From assembly GCA_029204225.1 (NCBI GenBank), contig CM055100.1:60454560-60518559 (forward strand): a DNA stretch of 64,000 nt, read 5' to 3'. The DNA is from Diphasiastrum complanatum (Eukaryota; Streptophyta; Lycopodiopsida; Lycopodiales; Lycopodiaceae). A model generated the notes under the pieces. That model was not told the origin of the DNA and ran no database searches. It was given only the letters and a program-made list of their open reading frames with translations. Shown one piece after another: positions 11,901 through 20,960 of the stretch (its first letter is position 1; each line of letters starts with the position of its first letter). Both the position numbers and the translations under genes were made by a program.

Positions 11901-13306
11901 GATTATATCTACAAATCCGTTTCTGCACAAACGATTTGATTCAGTATATGCAAAAACGATCTGGATTTGCTTCAGTAACTGCAAATCGTTTTGCAGCCCA
12001 TGAATTGCTGGTTACGATTGAAGTGAATAACAGATATTGGGGGTTAATCATCTGAAACCAAGCAACGGAACTGCTACTGGGCAGTGCTCAGAGCTGAGAA
12101 TGGTGGGTTCACCTCATCTTCGGGAAATTTATCTCCTCATAGCCACAGCCTAGAACAATGAACTTTCAGGCTATTAATAAAAAAAACCAAAATCATAGGA
12201 CAGATTACAAAAACTGATTAAGGACAAGGTGTTGCTGATACTCAAAACATGCAACATCTATCAGACAAATTGCAGGTTGTGAAAGGCTGATCCTGTATCA
12301 GCGCAAAATGTGCTCAGAAGGCTGAAGGAGTACGTGGTCGAATTTTTCAAGGCAGGCCGATTTAAGGCTATGACTTATCTTAATGCCTAGCCCTCACCAC
12401 TATAACACAAAGACACTGAAGCAAAAATATAAACAAGGAAAATGCTCTTTTAACGACTCATTATGAAAAGCTTTACCAACAATAAACTACCGATGATCAC
12501 AAAAGCCTGCGGCTGAGGACTGTAAGGAATAGGAGCAAAAGGTGAAAATATCCTTAATCAGCTCGCATGCTTGCTTCTCAAAAAACCAAACAAGGCCAAT
12601 CGTCGAATATATTAACGACTCATTATGAAAGGCTTTACCAACAATAAACTACCGATGATCGCAAAAGCCTGCGGCTGAGGACTGTAAGGAATAGGAGCAA
12701 AAGGTGAAAATATCCTTAGTCAGCTCGCATGCTTGCTTCTCAAAAAACCAGACAAGGACAATCATCGAATATATTACTGCGCCTTCAGTCACACATACAG
12801 AAAACTGACAAACAGAAGAGTTTAAAGAATTAGGCAAGATTAAAGCCTTATAAAATTGGCCAAATTCAGAAGATAACGTAAAGGTTTTCAAAGAAACCCA
12901 TAAACAAAATACTCACACTTGGTAGGATTATCTGGCTCACGCGCATACTTCACCTGCATCATCCATCCATCCAGCAGAGCTTAAATGTGTGAAAATTACG
13001 TATAGCTATGCTTTAGCAATGAAACCAGAATGATAAGATCCAGCCAGACTTAAAGAAATTACATATGATGCTAAGATCTTAAACATAAATCAATCATTTT
13101 CACAATACTTCGACTTTATACACCAAACAAGCAGGACTATTCCGCAAAAATGAATGTCAGATGAATCAAAACAAAATAATACAATGCTATGCTATGAAGG
13201 TAGGGAGAAAGCCCTGTGCATGAATGAAACCCCAACCGATCTACACATTACACAAAATATTTAGAGGAAAGCAGGAAGTAAGGTTGAGAGGGTGATGATG
13301 CACCAT
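5972..13306 (-). CDS. RPL17: 60S ribosomal protein L17 (uL22), seven exons
   Basis: Cytosolic large-subunit protein that lines the polypeptide exit tunnel. Exons on the minus strand: 13306-13304 (ATG only), 12953-12917, 10258-10218, 9891-9661, 8888-8786, 8138-8071 and 6037-5972 (stop TAG 5974-5972). All introns are GT-AG and the phases agree throughout (AAG T|CT TGC; AAT C|CA TAC). The joined protein is about 182 residues against about 175 in other plants. Diagnostic segments in order: [96 protein letters not shown], then a divergent basic tail ending RSTS. A GG replaces the usual RG in RFCRGVGR. An intron directly after the ATG is common in ribosomal protein genes. The first donor (ATG|GTGCAT) and the last exon are the least certain joins. 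The introns carry many repeats, but the coding exons are unbroken. Confidence 0.93.
6160..7215. repeat. Tandem repeat, about 2.5 copies of a 420-440 bp unit in the last intron of uL22
   Basis: The string TAAATGGCTGGC recurs at 6208, 6651 and 7074, so successive spacings are 443 and 423 bases. Each copy continues through GACTATAA, CTCCCTTGTGTGATCA, GTAGATGAAGC and TTCAGTCCAGA; the third stops at about 7215. Copies differ by small indels. The short open frames inside are by-products of the repeat. Confidence 0.85.
7741..7936. repeat. 49-bp tandem repeat, four copies, in a uL22 intron
   Basis: GAGTTAAAGCAG (GAGTTACAGCAG in the last copy) starts at 7741, 7790, 7839 and 7888, an exact 49-base period. 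Each unit contains ACTTGATGGAACCCAGTAAC or a close variant. The copies abut with no spacers: a minisatellite. Confidence 0.88.
8317..8725. mobile_element. Non-autonomous hAT-like element of GAACCGTGG arrays (X2), with 8-bp target duplication
   Basis: The 409-base element begins CATAGAA and ends TTCTATG, a 7-base terminal inverted repeat. It is flanked on both sides by GATCACAG (8309-8316 and 8726-8733), a perfect 8-base target duplication as made by hAT-type transposases. Each end carries an array of GAACCGTGGTACGGTTC-like units in both orientations, including the palindrome ACGGTTCTGAGAACCGT. Inside these are TTAATTAATTAA spacers, and the core (about 8478-8600) consists of CTGTGAAATCATCTGTGAA-type repeats. 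No coding capacity. It lies within the uL22 intron, 61 bases from the donor of the exon ending at 8786. The superfamily assignment rests on the duplication length only. Confidence 0.75.
9218..9385. mobile_element. CGGACC-rich small inverted element in a uL22 intron
   Basis: A GC-rich left block (GGGTCTGGGCCGGACG, later GCGTCCGGACCAGGACGCG) and right block (GTGCGTCCGG, ACGTCCGGACCCGGACACG) face each other across an A/T-rich middle of about 70 bases with poly-T and poly-A. The outer ends are imperfect inverted repeats (AGGGTCTGG against CCAGGTCCT). I could not find a clean target duplication. Non-coding, like a MITE. Confidence 0.5.
10832..11287. mobile_element. GAACCGTGG-type element with a different core (X3), in a uL22 intron
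   Basis: Starts CGTGGGTCC and ends ATTCTACG, matching the TTCTATG right ends of copies X1 and X2 with one change. Left array about 10842-10892, TAATTAATTAATT spacer, core about 10925-11155, TTAATTAATTAA spacer, right array about 11195-11280. The arrays share the GAACCGTGGTACGGTTC motif with X2. The core does not: here it repeats TTTGGCACTCATTTCACTG-like units. The open frame 10954-11307 is a product of this repeat. No convincing target duplication; the flanks are AT microsatellite. Confidence 0.62.
11284..11329. repeat. AATAT and GT microsatellite
   Basis: A run of TATAATATAATATAATAT followed directly by (GT)8 or so, adjoining the right end of element X3. Confidence 0.85.
11735..12005. repeat. 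GATCGCAAA / GATCCG motif cluster in a uL22 intron
   Basis: Short variants of one motif recur in both orientations: GCGGATTGCGATCCGC, TGATCCGGAATGTGCGATCC, CCAGATCGCAAAAAAATTTG, then further on ACAAACGATTTG, AAAACGATCTGG and TGCAAATCGTTTTGCA. A T-rich stretch sits in the middle. Non-coding; probably a small non-autonomous element like its neighbours. The minus-strand open frames at 11711-11984 are inside it. Confidence 0.45.
12452..12775. repeat. 162-bp direct tandem duplication in intron 2 of uL22
   Basis: AACGACTCATTATGAAA begins at 12452 and again at 12614; the copies then run in parallel (ACCGATGATC, GCCTGCGGCTGAGGAC, CAGCTCGCATGC) to TCGAATATATTA. Only a few substitutions separate them, so the duplication is fairly recent. 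The open frame 12649-12891 covers the second copy only. Confidence 0.9.
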
Positions 13307-13460
13307 TGTTGCAGATCTGATGCAGCCACGAACAGCAGGCGGATAGCAAATCCGAAACCACTCCTTCCTTCAGCAGCAGCAGCCGCTCTCGCCCTCGCCC
13401 TCGCCTTCTCCCTCTCTCTCTCTCTCGGCTTTTTAGGGTTTTGAATTAGGGTTTCACTTT
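13304..13460 (-). promoter_or_regulatory. uL22 5' untranslated region and telo-box promoter
   Basis: Read on the minus strand, two AACCCTAA-type boxes lie at about 13454-13446 (AAACCCTAA) and 13441-13432 (AAACCCTAAA). They are followed by a GA-rich/GCGAGG-rich leader with CTGCTGCTGCTG, then the ATG at 13306. Telo-boxes near the transcription start are typical of plant ribosomal protein genes. A 32-base direct repeat (TTTAAAGGAAGTCCATGGCC at 13458 and 13490) lies just upstream. Confidence 0.7.
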
Positions 13461-14161
13461 AAAGGAAGTCCATGGCCTGGCCTGAGGCTTTTTAAAGGAA
13501 GTCCATGGCCTGAGCATTTTCCATGTTTGTGTACCCTGCCCTAAGGGCAGTAGCCCAAGCGATGAGGTATACGGCCCTCAAGGTTAGGTATAGAGAAAAG
13601 TCCCTGGCCAAGGGAGCCCTCGGAGTTGGTTAGAGGCACGGATTGGGTAGAAGTCCCTGGCCATGTGGGAAGCCTTTGTTCTAGGGAAGGCCTTGGCCAA
13701 GATGATTCCCTAGATTGGTTGCATGATTAAGAGGCTCTTCACATGCACAACTCATCTCGTGATCTACGTAGGCCACTAGTGAGATGGCCCTCTTCTCTAG
13801 CTTCCCAAAGAGGGTCATATTTCCTTTGTGCATGTCATCTTCCTTTGGCTCGTGATCTCATTGCACTTTGGAAATGAAATATTCAAGATTTTTGAATCTA
13901 TTTCACTAAGGTGATGATTGTTGCATCCATGTGATCATCATGCCGGAATGGCAAAGCATTGAATGCAAGCTGACCCAAGAAAGTTGAAGAAAGAAAAACC
14001 CTGGTGCATTTATTCATAGAAAAAACTAGTAGGTACATTGATGAAAAATATATATACACCCCGAAGGGAAGTTTAAGCAAATGTAAGCTTAAACAAGAGC
14101 GAAGCTTGCACTAAAACTAAGATTTATTCATATCTTGGCATTAAAAATAAAGGTGCAAAAA
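13461..14161. other. Upstream intergenic DNA, no gene recognised
   Basis: Contains repeated fragments of AAGTCCNTGGCC (about 13468, 13500, 13600, 13651), so another low-order repeat, then unremarkable sequence. The 60-codon minus-strand frame at 13898-14080 has no recognisable feature. Confidence 0.4.
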
Positions 14162-16979
14162 CTATGATGATGTTAGTGGAAGTCTGCCAACTGACTGCAG
14201 CAGATCAGAAAAGTGAAGAGGTGGTGGGCCGGCTAATGAAGGGAAATGAGATGTAGCAGACCCAGCCACCGTCGCCCGTTGCAGGATTGATAGGGCCTGA
14301 GCACGTTGCAGGGCAATAAAAATACATTGTTTGAAAGAAGCCACGAGAATAGAACCTGGAATACCTTGACACTCTGTCGCCTGATGAGAACACACGCGAA
14401 GAAATTCCTCAAAGCGTCGATTCAAAGTGCTATAAATCTCGATTGCCAAGGGAATGAAGGCATCAGTAGGGTGCCTGTCGGAGTAGTTTTTTTCTTTCTC
14501 TTGTGTTGTCACACCTGCCGCTTCTCCTTGTGTGAAGGCAGAGCGAGGCAGTAGGTCACCACGTGTGGGATCAGCAACAACAACATCTGCCAAAGTACGA
14601 AGCCTATCCCGGGAGAGGACAATGTCAATACGTCTGCGGGAAGAGTGGGACACGGTAGAAGGAAGGACATGAGACTGCTCTCTGAGGACATGGAATCCTC
14701 CATCTTCGACTATAGCGGCCGCTGCAGTTCTGACAACATCATGCGTAGTTGTGCGCTCACTCCCATAAGGACAAAGAGCATCAATAGGGTGACCAAAAAC
14801 ACACCTGGAGAGACCCAAGACCGAAGGATGAGGTAGCCCCAAAGCGAAGACGAAGAGCAATGGTGAAGATGGCTGAAGACAACCGAAAGAAAGGAATAAT
14901 AGGTCGAGCTGACAGCAAAGCCCTCGCACAAGAAAGAAGTCGAGCTCGATGCAACGCCGAAGGTGCCACAAAGAGCATGTTGGAAAGGGTTTGCTCGTGC
15001 ACGCACTTTAAGAGGGTCTCTTGCAGGTGATCTGAACTGAAAGTGAGGAGTGGCTCAAAGGGAGGAAGACATGCTTGGGCGGAGAGGGGGAGTAGCTCCC
15101 GTGCAACGATGAGGAAGTGCTGAAAAGGCAGAGAACCGCTATCCACATGAGCAATGCAATCCGCCAAGAGAGGACGAAGGCCATAAAGCAACCAAGAAGA
15201 CAAAGCAGGGGCAACAAGAGCCCAGCTTCCAAGCGGAGAGGGGGAGTAGCTCCCGCGCAATGATGAGGAGGGGCTGAAAAGGCAGAGAACCGCTATCCAC
15301 ACGAGCAATGCAATCCGCCAAGAGAGGGCGAAGGCCATAAAGGAACTGAGATGACAAAGCAAGGGCAACAAGAGCCTAGCTTCCAAGAAAAGCTGCAGGT
15401 GCAGAAGAAACTGTAGAGAGAAGACCCACACCTCCACAAGAAATGGGTAACCAAGCCTGGTTCTGAACTGAAACGGTCTCCACACCATCCAAAGAACGAG
15501 GGCCCAAAAAGACGGCCAAAAATATCCATAATAGAGCTATCAAAGGAAGAGAGAAGATGCAAAAAGTCTTGAGTAGGGAGGAAAGTCCACAGCAGATAAG
15601 AAGGACGCTAGATAAGCAAGACGTCAAGATGCCAAACGTGACCTAAATCGGGGAAGCATATCTGAATGAGCAACATCCTCTTGGAGAGCCTCATCAAAAA
15701 AAGCAGAGTTGAAGAAAGCAGAACCATAAGGAACACCCATAATGCGAATGTCATCCGAAGGAGCACGGAAGCCTTGAGGAGGAACAAAGTCCAGGGGAAG
15801 ACCTGTTGGAGACCACACTGAACACTTGCGAGGTTGAATAGACAAACCAAGAGAAGCCAGATGCTCAGAGAAATGATGAAAGGCGTGGAGCACCGTACGA
15901 GCAGGACCAAAAATATGAGTGTCATCAGCAACCAAAATAAATAAGCGTGAGGGAAAGGCCTCTGCAGAAGCTTGAAGGGCACAAAAATGAGCCAGAGCGA
16001 AAGGACCACCCAAAGGATCACCTTGACGAGTACTTGCTGCAGACTGGATAGTAGAAAGATCCCCAAAGCACACATGGTCACTGTAAAAGAGGGGAGTCCA
16101 CACAAATGGGATAAGCTGAGCCAGCTTATCACCAGTTGCCCGCAGCTCTAGAAATAGAGTTAACGGCATTGGAAACATCCACTTGGAGAACAACCCAGTC
16201 AGAATGGAAATCAAGTATGGCACGCAAACCATAAATGACAGCTTCACAGCCGTCAGGAGTAGAGACGCCAAACTGATGAGGAGAGAGAAAACATACAAAA
16301 ATCTGTTGAAATTGAAAACAGATAGAGCGACTTACAAGACGGAGGAGGACTTCACCAACAGCGATAGGACGGATGCCACCCAAGGCTTTAGTCATGGCGA
16401 TCAAACAAGACGCAGACAAGACGTGCAACAGAAGAAGGAATGTGACTCGAGGCGATAAAAGAGCAGACTTGAAAGAGTTGAACAAAGCCACTAGCAGAGT
16501 CCTCGAGCGGAAAGCAATCACATAGGTGTTCATAGACCAAACCGGAGGGACCACCAACAGCAATACGCGGACTACAATGGAAGGCATGAGAGAAAGAATC
16601 ACAATCAAAAACCAATTCAACATTAGGCACAAAGTCCTCCACAAACAAGGGAAGAAAGCCTTCAGAAGCAAGATGAAGAGCTTGAAGGGCAACAACAATA
16701 TCAGTAGAAGAGGGAGCGGACATGAGAGGAGCTAAAGCTCGAGCTGCACGAGAATACTCACCAACTTGTCCAAGATGTAGAGTGCGACAAAGGCGGCAGT
16801 AGAGAAGTGGGGTGCCTTGAGGCTGAGAGTCCTATGAGTTGTTGACAATGGGCAAAGTGTTCATCATGAACCGTTTCCCAGTCTTCCGATATAAAGCTAC
16901 GAAGGCGTGTAACGATTCTATTACTATTGAACATGTCCCACGCTTTGCTGCTATCCTTACAGCAATTGTTTGAAACCAA
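14162..16979 (-). pseudogene. Non-LTR-type reverse transcriptase relic, frameshifted
   Basis: Minus-strand frames read in order give one polyprotein. 16979-16390 holds an N-terminal part with GGPSGLVYEHLCDCF. 16460-16129 has GGIRPIAVGEVLLRLVSR and VLQVDVSNAVNSISR. After a frameshift 16140-15624 has STRQGDPLGGPFALAHF and the catalytic ADDTHIFGP. 15627-14781, in several frames, holds a leucine-rich part. 14971-14162 is a C-terminal region with CPYGSERTTTHDVVR, RIDIVLSRDR, ADVVVADPTRGDL and AFIPLAIEIYS. RT motifs with the GxRQGDPLG block and no protease, RNase H or LTRs point to a LINE-like element. The C-terminal spacing of acidic and hydrophobic motifs could be a PD-(D/E)XK-like nuclease; that is a guess. 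At least four frame changes make it non-functional. No poly-A tail or target duplication was identified. Confidence 0.75.
15079..15386. repeat. 154-bp tandem duplication inside the reverse transcriptase relic
   Basis: GCGGAGAGGGGGAGTAGCTC begins at 15079 and again at 15233; both copies continue through GGCAGAGAACCGCTATCCAC and AGAGCC(C/T)AGCTTCCAAG. 154 is not a multiple of three, so the duplication itself shifts the frame. Confidence 0.85.
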
Positions 16980-17396
16980 TCCATGTGCATTGTCAAAATT
17001 TTAGTGATTCCCCAGTGATCTGGCTCCAGTAACCTACCTCTAGCAGTTTTATATTCCTACGATCTATTTGATTCTCACTCAGTGAACGGCAGGCACCGCT
17101 TCAACATCCCAATACAGCTGTCCTTTAGATCCGATATTCACTAGCTATCTTGTCCCGATTCAACACTTTGAACTATGGATCTGATTATCAACAAAATCTG
17201 CCTTCAACAATCTATTTCCAAAAAAATTGTTTACAGTGACCTACCTACAACGATCTGCCTCCTACAATCTGTCCTCAACGACCCCAACTTGTTCATAAAA
17301 AAAAAAAAGTTAACTTTGCTATCTCAACCAACGGCCAAGCTCTAGTAGCCATTTAGTGTTATGTACCATAACGGCCAAGCTCTAGTAGCCATTTAG
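16980..17396. other. Spacer with a 40-bp direct repeat
   Basis: No gene. ACGGCCAAGCTCTAGTAGCC followed by ATTTAGTGTTATG occurs at 17331 and 17371, a 40-base period, with the second copy running into the LTR described next. The TGATC/CTACAATCTG-rich stretch before it is featureless. Confidence 0.5.
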
Positions 17397-17869
17397 TGTT
17401 ATGGACCATAACGGTATGCCCTTCAGTGACGGCCTCACAAGAGGCATGACGCAAGTCTGTTGGCGTTATCGACATGTTTGGGTGCCATGCGTGTTCATCC
17501 TAGGTGGTCACGTGTCACTGGCAGGACCGTGCTTGATGGGACCCACTATGTTATGGCTATATAGTGGTGGGTTTTCCCTCTTTCCATTCACTCAGCCTAC
17601 CCGGGAGTTGGCGGATGGAGAGCATGTGCATGGGCCAGGATGTTTCTCCAGGCCAGGAGATGTATGCTAGGGAGAGTCGAGTGCGATGACTGGTGGTATG
17701 GGACGCCAGTGATCATAGGAGACTCAACTGGGCATGACTATGTCGATAGCTCCAATGCATGGGGGTGGGTCGGTTGTGACCCTATGGATGGGCGGATACG
17801 ATGCGTCGTCACTGGTATGGGATGTGTGGTAACCTTCAAGGCAGTCAGAGATCATAGGGAGTTCTAACA
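17397..17869 (+). repeat. 5' LTR of a Gypsy remnant
   Basis: Begins TGTTATGG and ends TTCTAACA, giving TGTTA/TAACA termini. It is followed after two bases by TGGTATCAAAGCC (17872-17884), a primer-binding site complementary to a tRNA-Met 3' end. The start could also be the equivalent TGTTATG at 17357. Plus-strand frames inside are not coding. Confidence 0.6.
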
Positions 17870-18412
17870 TTTGGTATCAAAGCCACCGATTCCTTTTAGG
17901 TGCACACATTTCCTTTTTTGCCTTTGTGGTTTGGTATTCTTAATTATGGAATGTGGTTGGTGGTGCTCTTTCGCCTTGGTTCAAATTTATTTTTGAAAAT
18001 GTTAATTTTTGTTGTTGAGATAAGAACTAATTGTGTGGTAACTAGTAATTCTCTTGACAATAGTTTTTCGTTCTCTCTCAACCTTTAAAACTTGAAGGAC
18101 ATTAAATTTTCTTGATTTATTGGTATAGAAGGTTTAAAGGTATGGTTGTTTTAAGTTTCTTTAAAACTTTAAACTTTAAATAAACTTGTTTCAGACCCCC
18201 CGTTCAAATCACCTTTTGGTTGTTCTCAAAAAAAAAATTGTTTGGCACCTGCAAGCTGCTCAGTTCTACAGGCAAGCCCGCAAGCAGCCCTCTATTGCGA
18301 CTGTTAGGATTGGATGGTGTAGGCACGTTAACCCTCAGTCCACCTGTTACTTGGACCGATGAACTTAATCAAAGCTTTGAGGCTTTGAAGATGTTAGTGT
18401 CTACAGCCCCTA
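17870..18412 (+). mobile_element. Internally deleted Gypsy remnant, interrupted at 18412
   Basis: After the primer-binding site comes non-coding leader. Frame 18310-18412 then reads SPPVTWTDELNQSFEALK and STAP, the well-known junction between Gypsy reverse transcriptase and RNase H (W..FEALK..L..AP). Gag, protease and most of pol are missing. The fragment is cut by the insertion of the minus-strand Gypsy at 18413; the flank resumes at 24530 with the duplicated CCCTA. Confidence 0.65.
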
Positions 18413-19320
18413 TGATGTGCTAGCGCCTCAAAGGGCGTTGGGACTTGAGCGGTTTTCCGAACACGCGCTTAAGTCTAACATTCATCTATCATGCACTTAC
18501 GTAAAAGCAACTTAGAAAACGTAACAATCTTAACCATTCAGACTTAAGAAAACTGGAATCCCAACTAACCTGAAAGCCAACTTAGAATCCATCCCCAAAA
18601 GGTAACCAAAGGCAAAGACAAGCCGCACATGAAATCCAAGGCATAGTGGTCGCCAAACTGACCAAATGGCATAGCGGTGAGCCACACGTCGATGATGTGG
18701 ACCCTTAGGCGCCAGCGACGCAAAAAGGTTGTAGTAAGGGTCCTTCCACTTGGACCAGTCTCGGAGGCGAAACTGAAATGTTAATCATCCCCAAGGATCA
18801 ACTTTATTAAATTTGGAAGAGATTACATTCATACATAGACTGACTGGTCTCGGGGCCACCAACACATGCTGGGCATTGTGCATGGCTCGCGTTGGTAGAG
18901 GGAGCTGAGACCTGGCGACTGGATTCCTTGCGCTGGTTGAGCTGCCCAAGTTTCTGTCTGCCGGACTCCCCCTATAGTTCTGGTGTGATTCGACGTGCCC
19001 CCTCTATCATGGAATATAGTGCTTTCTGGTAAAGCATGCTTTTCTAGACTTAGTCTTTATTTTGTTGATTAAGCCTGGCAAATCGGTCTGGCTCTTGGAC
19101 ATGGGTCCCGGGTGCCGTCCCGGCGGCAGAATCAACTTGGCTCCTGACTAGGCCATGACTCGAGCTCTAGAGCTTGCTCGTGACTTGTGACTACTTGGTT
19201 GGCTCACCACAGGTCGGAGGCTCAGTCCTTGACTTCCTAACTCGCTCTGGGACCGTTAAGGAGTGTCACCTCTTAAAGTCTTACAGGGCACCGTAGTGCA
19301 CCTGAGTCAACTTTAGAACA
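18413..19320 (-). repeat. 3' LTR of the chromodomain Gypsy
   Basis: Parallels 23724-24529 over its whole length, for example GCGCCTCAAAGGGC, AACACGCGCTTAAGTCTAAC and TAGACTGACTNGTCTCG. It is about 100 bases longer than the other LTR, which has lost a segment near 24235. The minus-strand start is TGTTCTAAAGTTGACTCAG. Confidence 0.88.
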
Positions 19321-19552
19321 TCCTCCCCTCGATTAAAAAAGCTGATGTCCTCATCGGGGCCAAACTAGACCTACGACGCATGGCACGGGCTTAATTCACC
19401 AGCCTTAACAACTTAAATTAAAGATACATTGGCAGGAGCACAGGAAAAGAATAGATCAAAATCACTTAATGTAAAACTTGTGTAAAGTTGCAAGTAATCT
19501 ACTGACAAACTAAGGAAGATACCTGGAAGTTCCTTGAACTTCAGAGTGGTCG

Positions 19553-20880
19553 TTAGTGTTCATGAAGAAGGCATGCCGCCGGGTAGAGCATTATGTGCCA
19601 ATCTAGGAAAACGGCTGTTGTGTTGATTTTCACCAGGTAATCCTTTAGTACTTCAGGGGCGCCCGCCTTAAGTTTGTCTTCGTACTCCCAAGAAGCCTTA
19701 ATGAGTGGAGCCCGTAGCCACTTCACTAGATATTCGGGTTGAATGCCAATTCGCTTTCTATGTGCCAATATTTGTTTTGGTACAAGGTGCCTCATTGTAT
19801 TCTCAAGTGCCGTTGGTGGGTGATGGATTTCGTGTTGTCGATCAAATCGCTCATCCGATTTGTACTGTTTGAGTAATGAGATGCAAAACACATTGTGTAT
19901 ACCCAAGGTGGATGGCAGTGCCAATCGATAAGCCACTGGGTTGATCTTCTTTGTGATATAATAGGGCCCGACATAAGGTCGAACGAACTTATGAGATAAT
20001 CCTTTTGGCAACATGATACTTTTAGTGTTCAGCCAAACTTGATCACCTTCCTTAAATTCCAGTTCTCGTCGATGTGAGTTTACGTCGGCTGCCATGCTAC
20101 ATTGCGATTGCTCCAAAAATGTCTCACCTATGTAAGCTTTGTGTGCCACTCATTGATGAATTCCTCTACAGTGGGTACCGGGGTTTCTTGCACGCCTGTA
20201 AGAAAAGGGTTTGGAACAATCGGTAACCGACCATTGCTTATCTCGATAGGTGCCTTTTTAGTAGATCTATTCACTTAGTTGTTATGTGCGAACTCGAGGA
20301 TATCCAAATAGCTGACCCAATCAAATTGGTCCCAAGCGACATAATTCCGTAAATATTGTTCAATCTGTCGATTAACTCACTGAGTTTGCTCTGTCTAAGG
20401 GTGGTAAACAGTGCTGAAATTTAGTCCAGTCCCCACGAGGTGAAATAGACATGTCCAAATCTTTCCTATGAACTTGGTGTCTTGGTCAGAAATAATTGTT
20501 CTAGGCAGGCCATGGTATTTAAAAGCACATTTGAAAAATAATTTTGCCACTTTTTCGGTTGTCATTGAACTCTTAGTTGGTACAAGGTGAGCTTCTTTAG
20601 AAAAACGGTCAACCACCACATAAATCGAGTCGAAACCTTGGCAACTTGGTTCTGGGTATGTTGGTACTGGTAATGGTTGGAGTAGTCCTACTGGGGCTAG
20701 TGGTTCCACCTTCACTTGTTGATATGTAGGAAATGTTTGCACGCAGGATTCAACGTCTGCCCACATATTTGGCCAATAGAAGCCTCTCTTGAGAAGTTCA
20801 TACATGCGATTCACCCCTGGATGTCCGGCGGCTAGTACATCATGATGTTCTCTCAAGACTTTCTTTCTTGGGTTGATGTT
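19553..20880 (-). pseudogene. Gypsy integrase and chromodomain
   Basis: 20856-20395 holds the zinc-binding HPG..R.Y.LL..FYWP region, a CQQVK-like segment (here TYQQVK) and catalytic core pieces DSIYVVVDRFSKEAH and TIISDQDTKF. After a break, 20149-19553 encodes the C-terminal part with EFKEGDQVWLNTKSI, RPYVGPYYITKKINPVAY and a chromodomain-like end (ILAHRKRIGIQPEYLVKW, ASWEYEDKL). Chromodomains steer integration to marked heterochromatin. The part of the core around the third acidic residue is broken by stop codons (about 20150-20400). Confidence 0.8.
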
Positions 20881-20960
20881 ATCTGGGACATATACTCTGA
20901 CCTTTTATAAACAACCATTTGATCCTTCCAAGTGAAATGTTTACGAGGCTTTCCTAGCTG

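Noticed and set aside
5972-13306. Intron-encoded C/D snoRNA in the uL22 introns
   Set aside because: Looked for TGATGA with CTGA pairs on the minus strand by eye; none convincing.
14306-14836. Plus-strand frames over the reverse transcriptase relic
   Set aside because: Antisense shadows; only the minus strand shows RT motifs.
17401-17867. Trp/Gly-rich plus-strand frames
   Set aside because: They lie within an LTR that ends at a primer-binding site.
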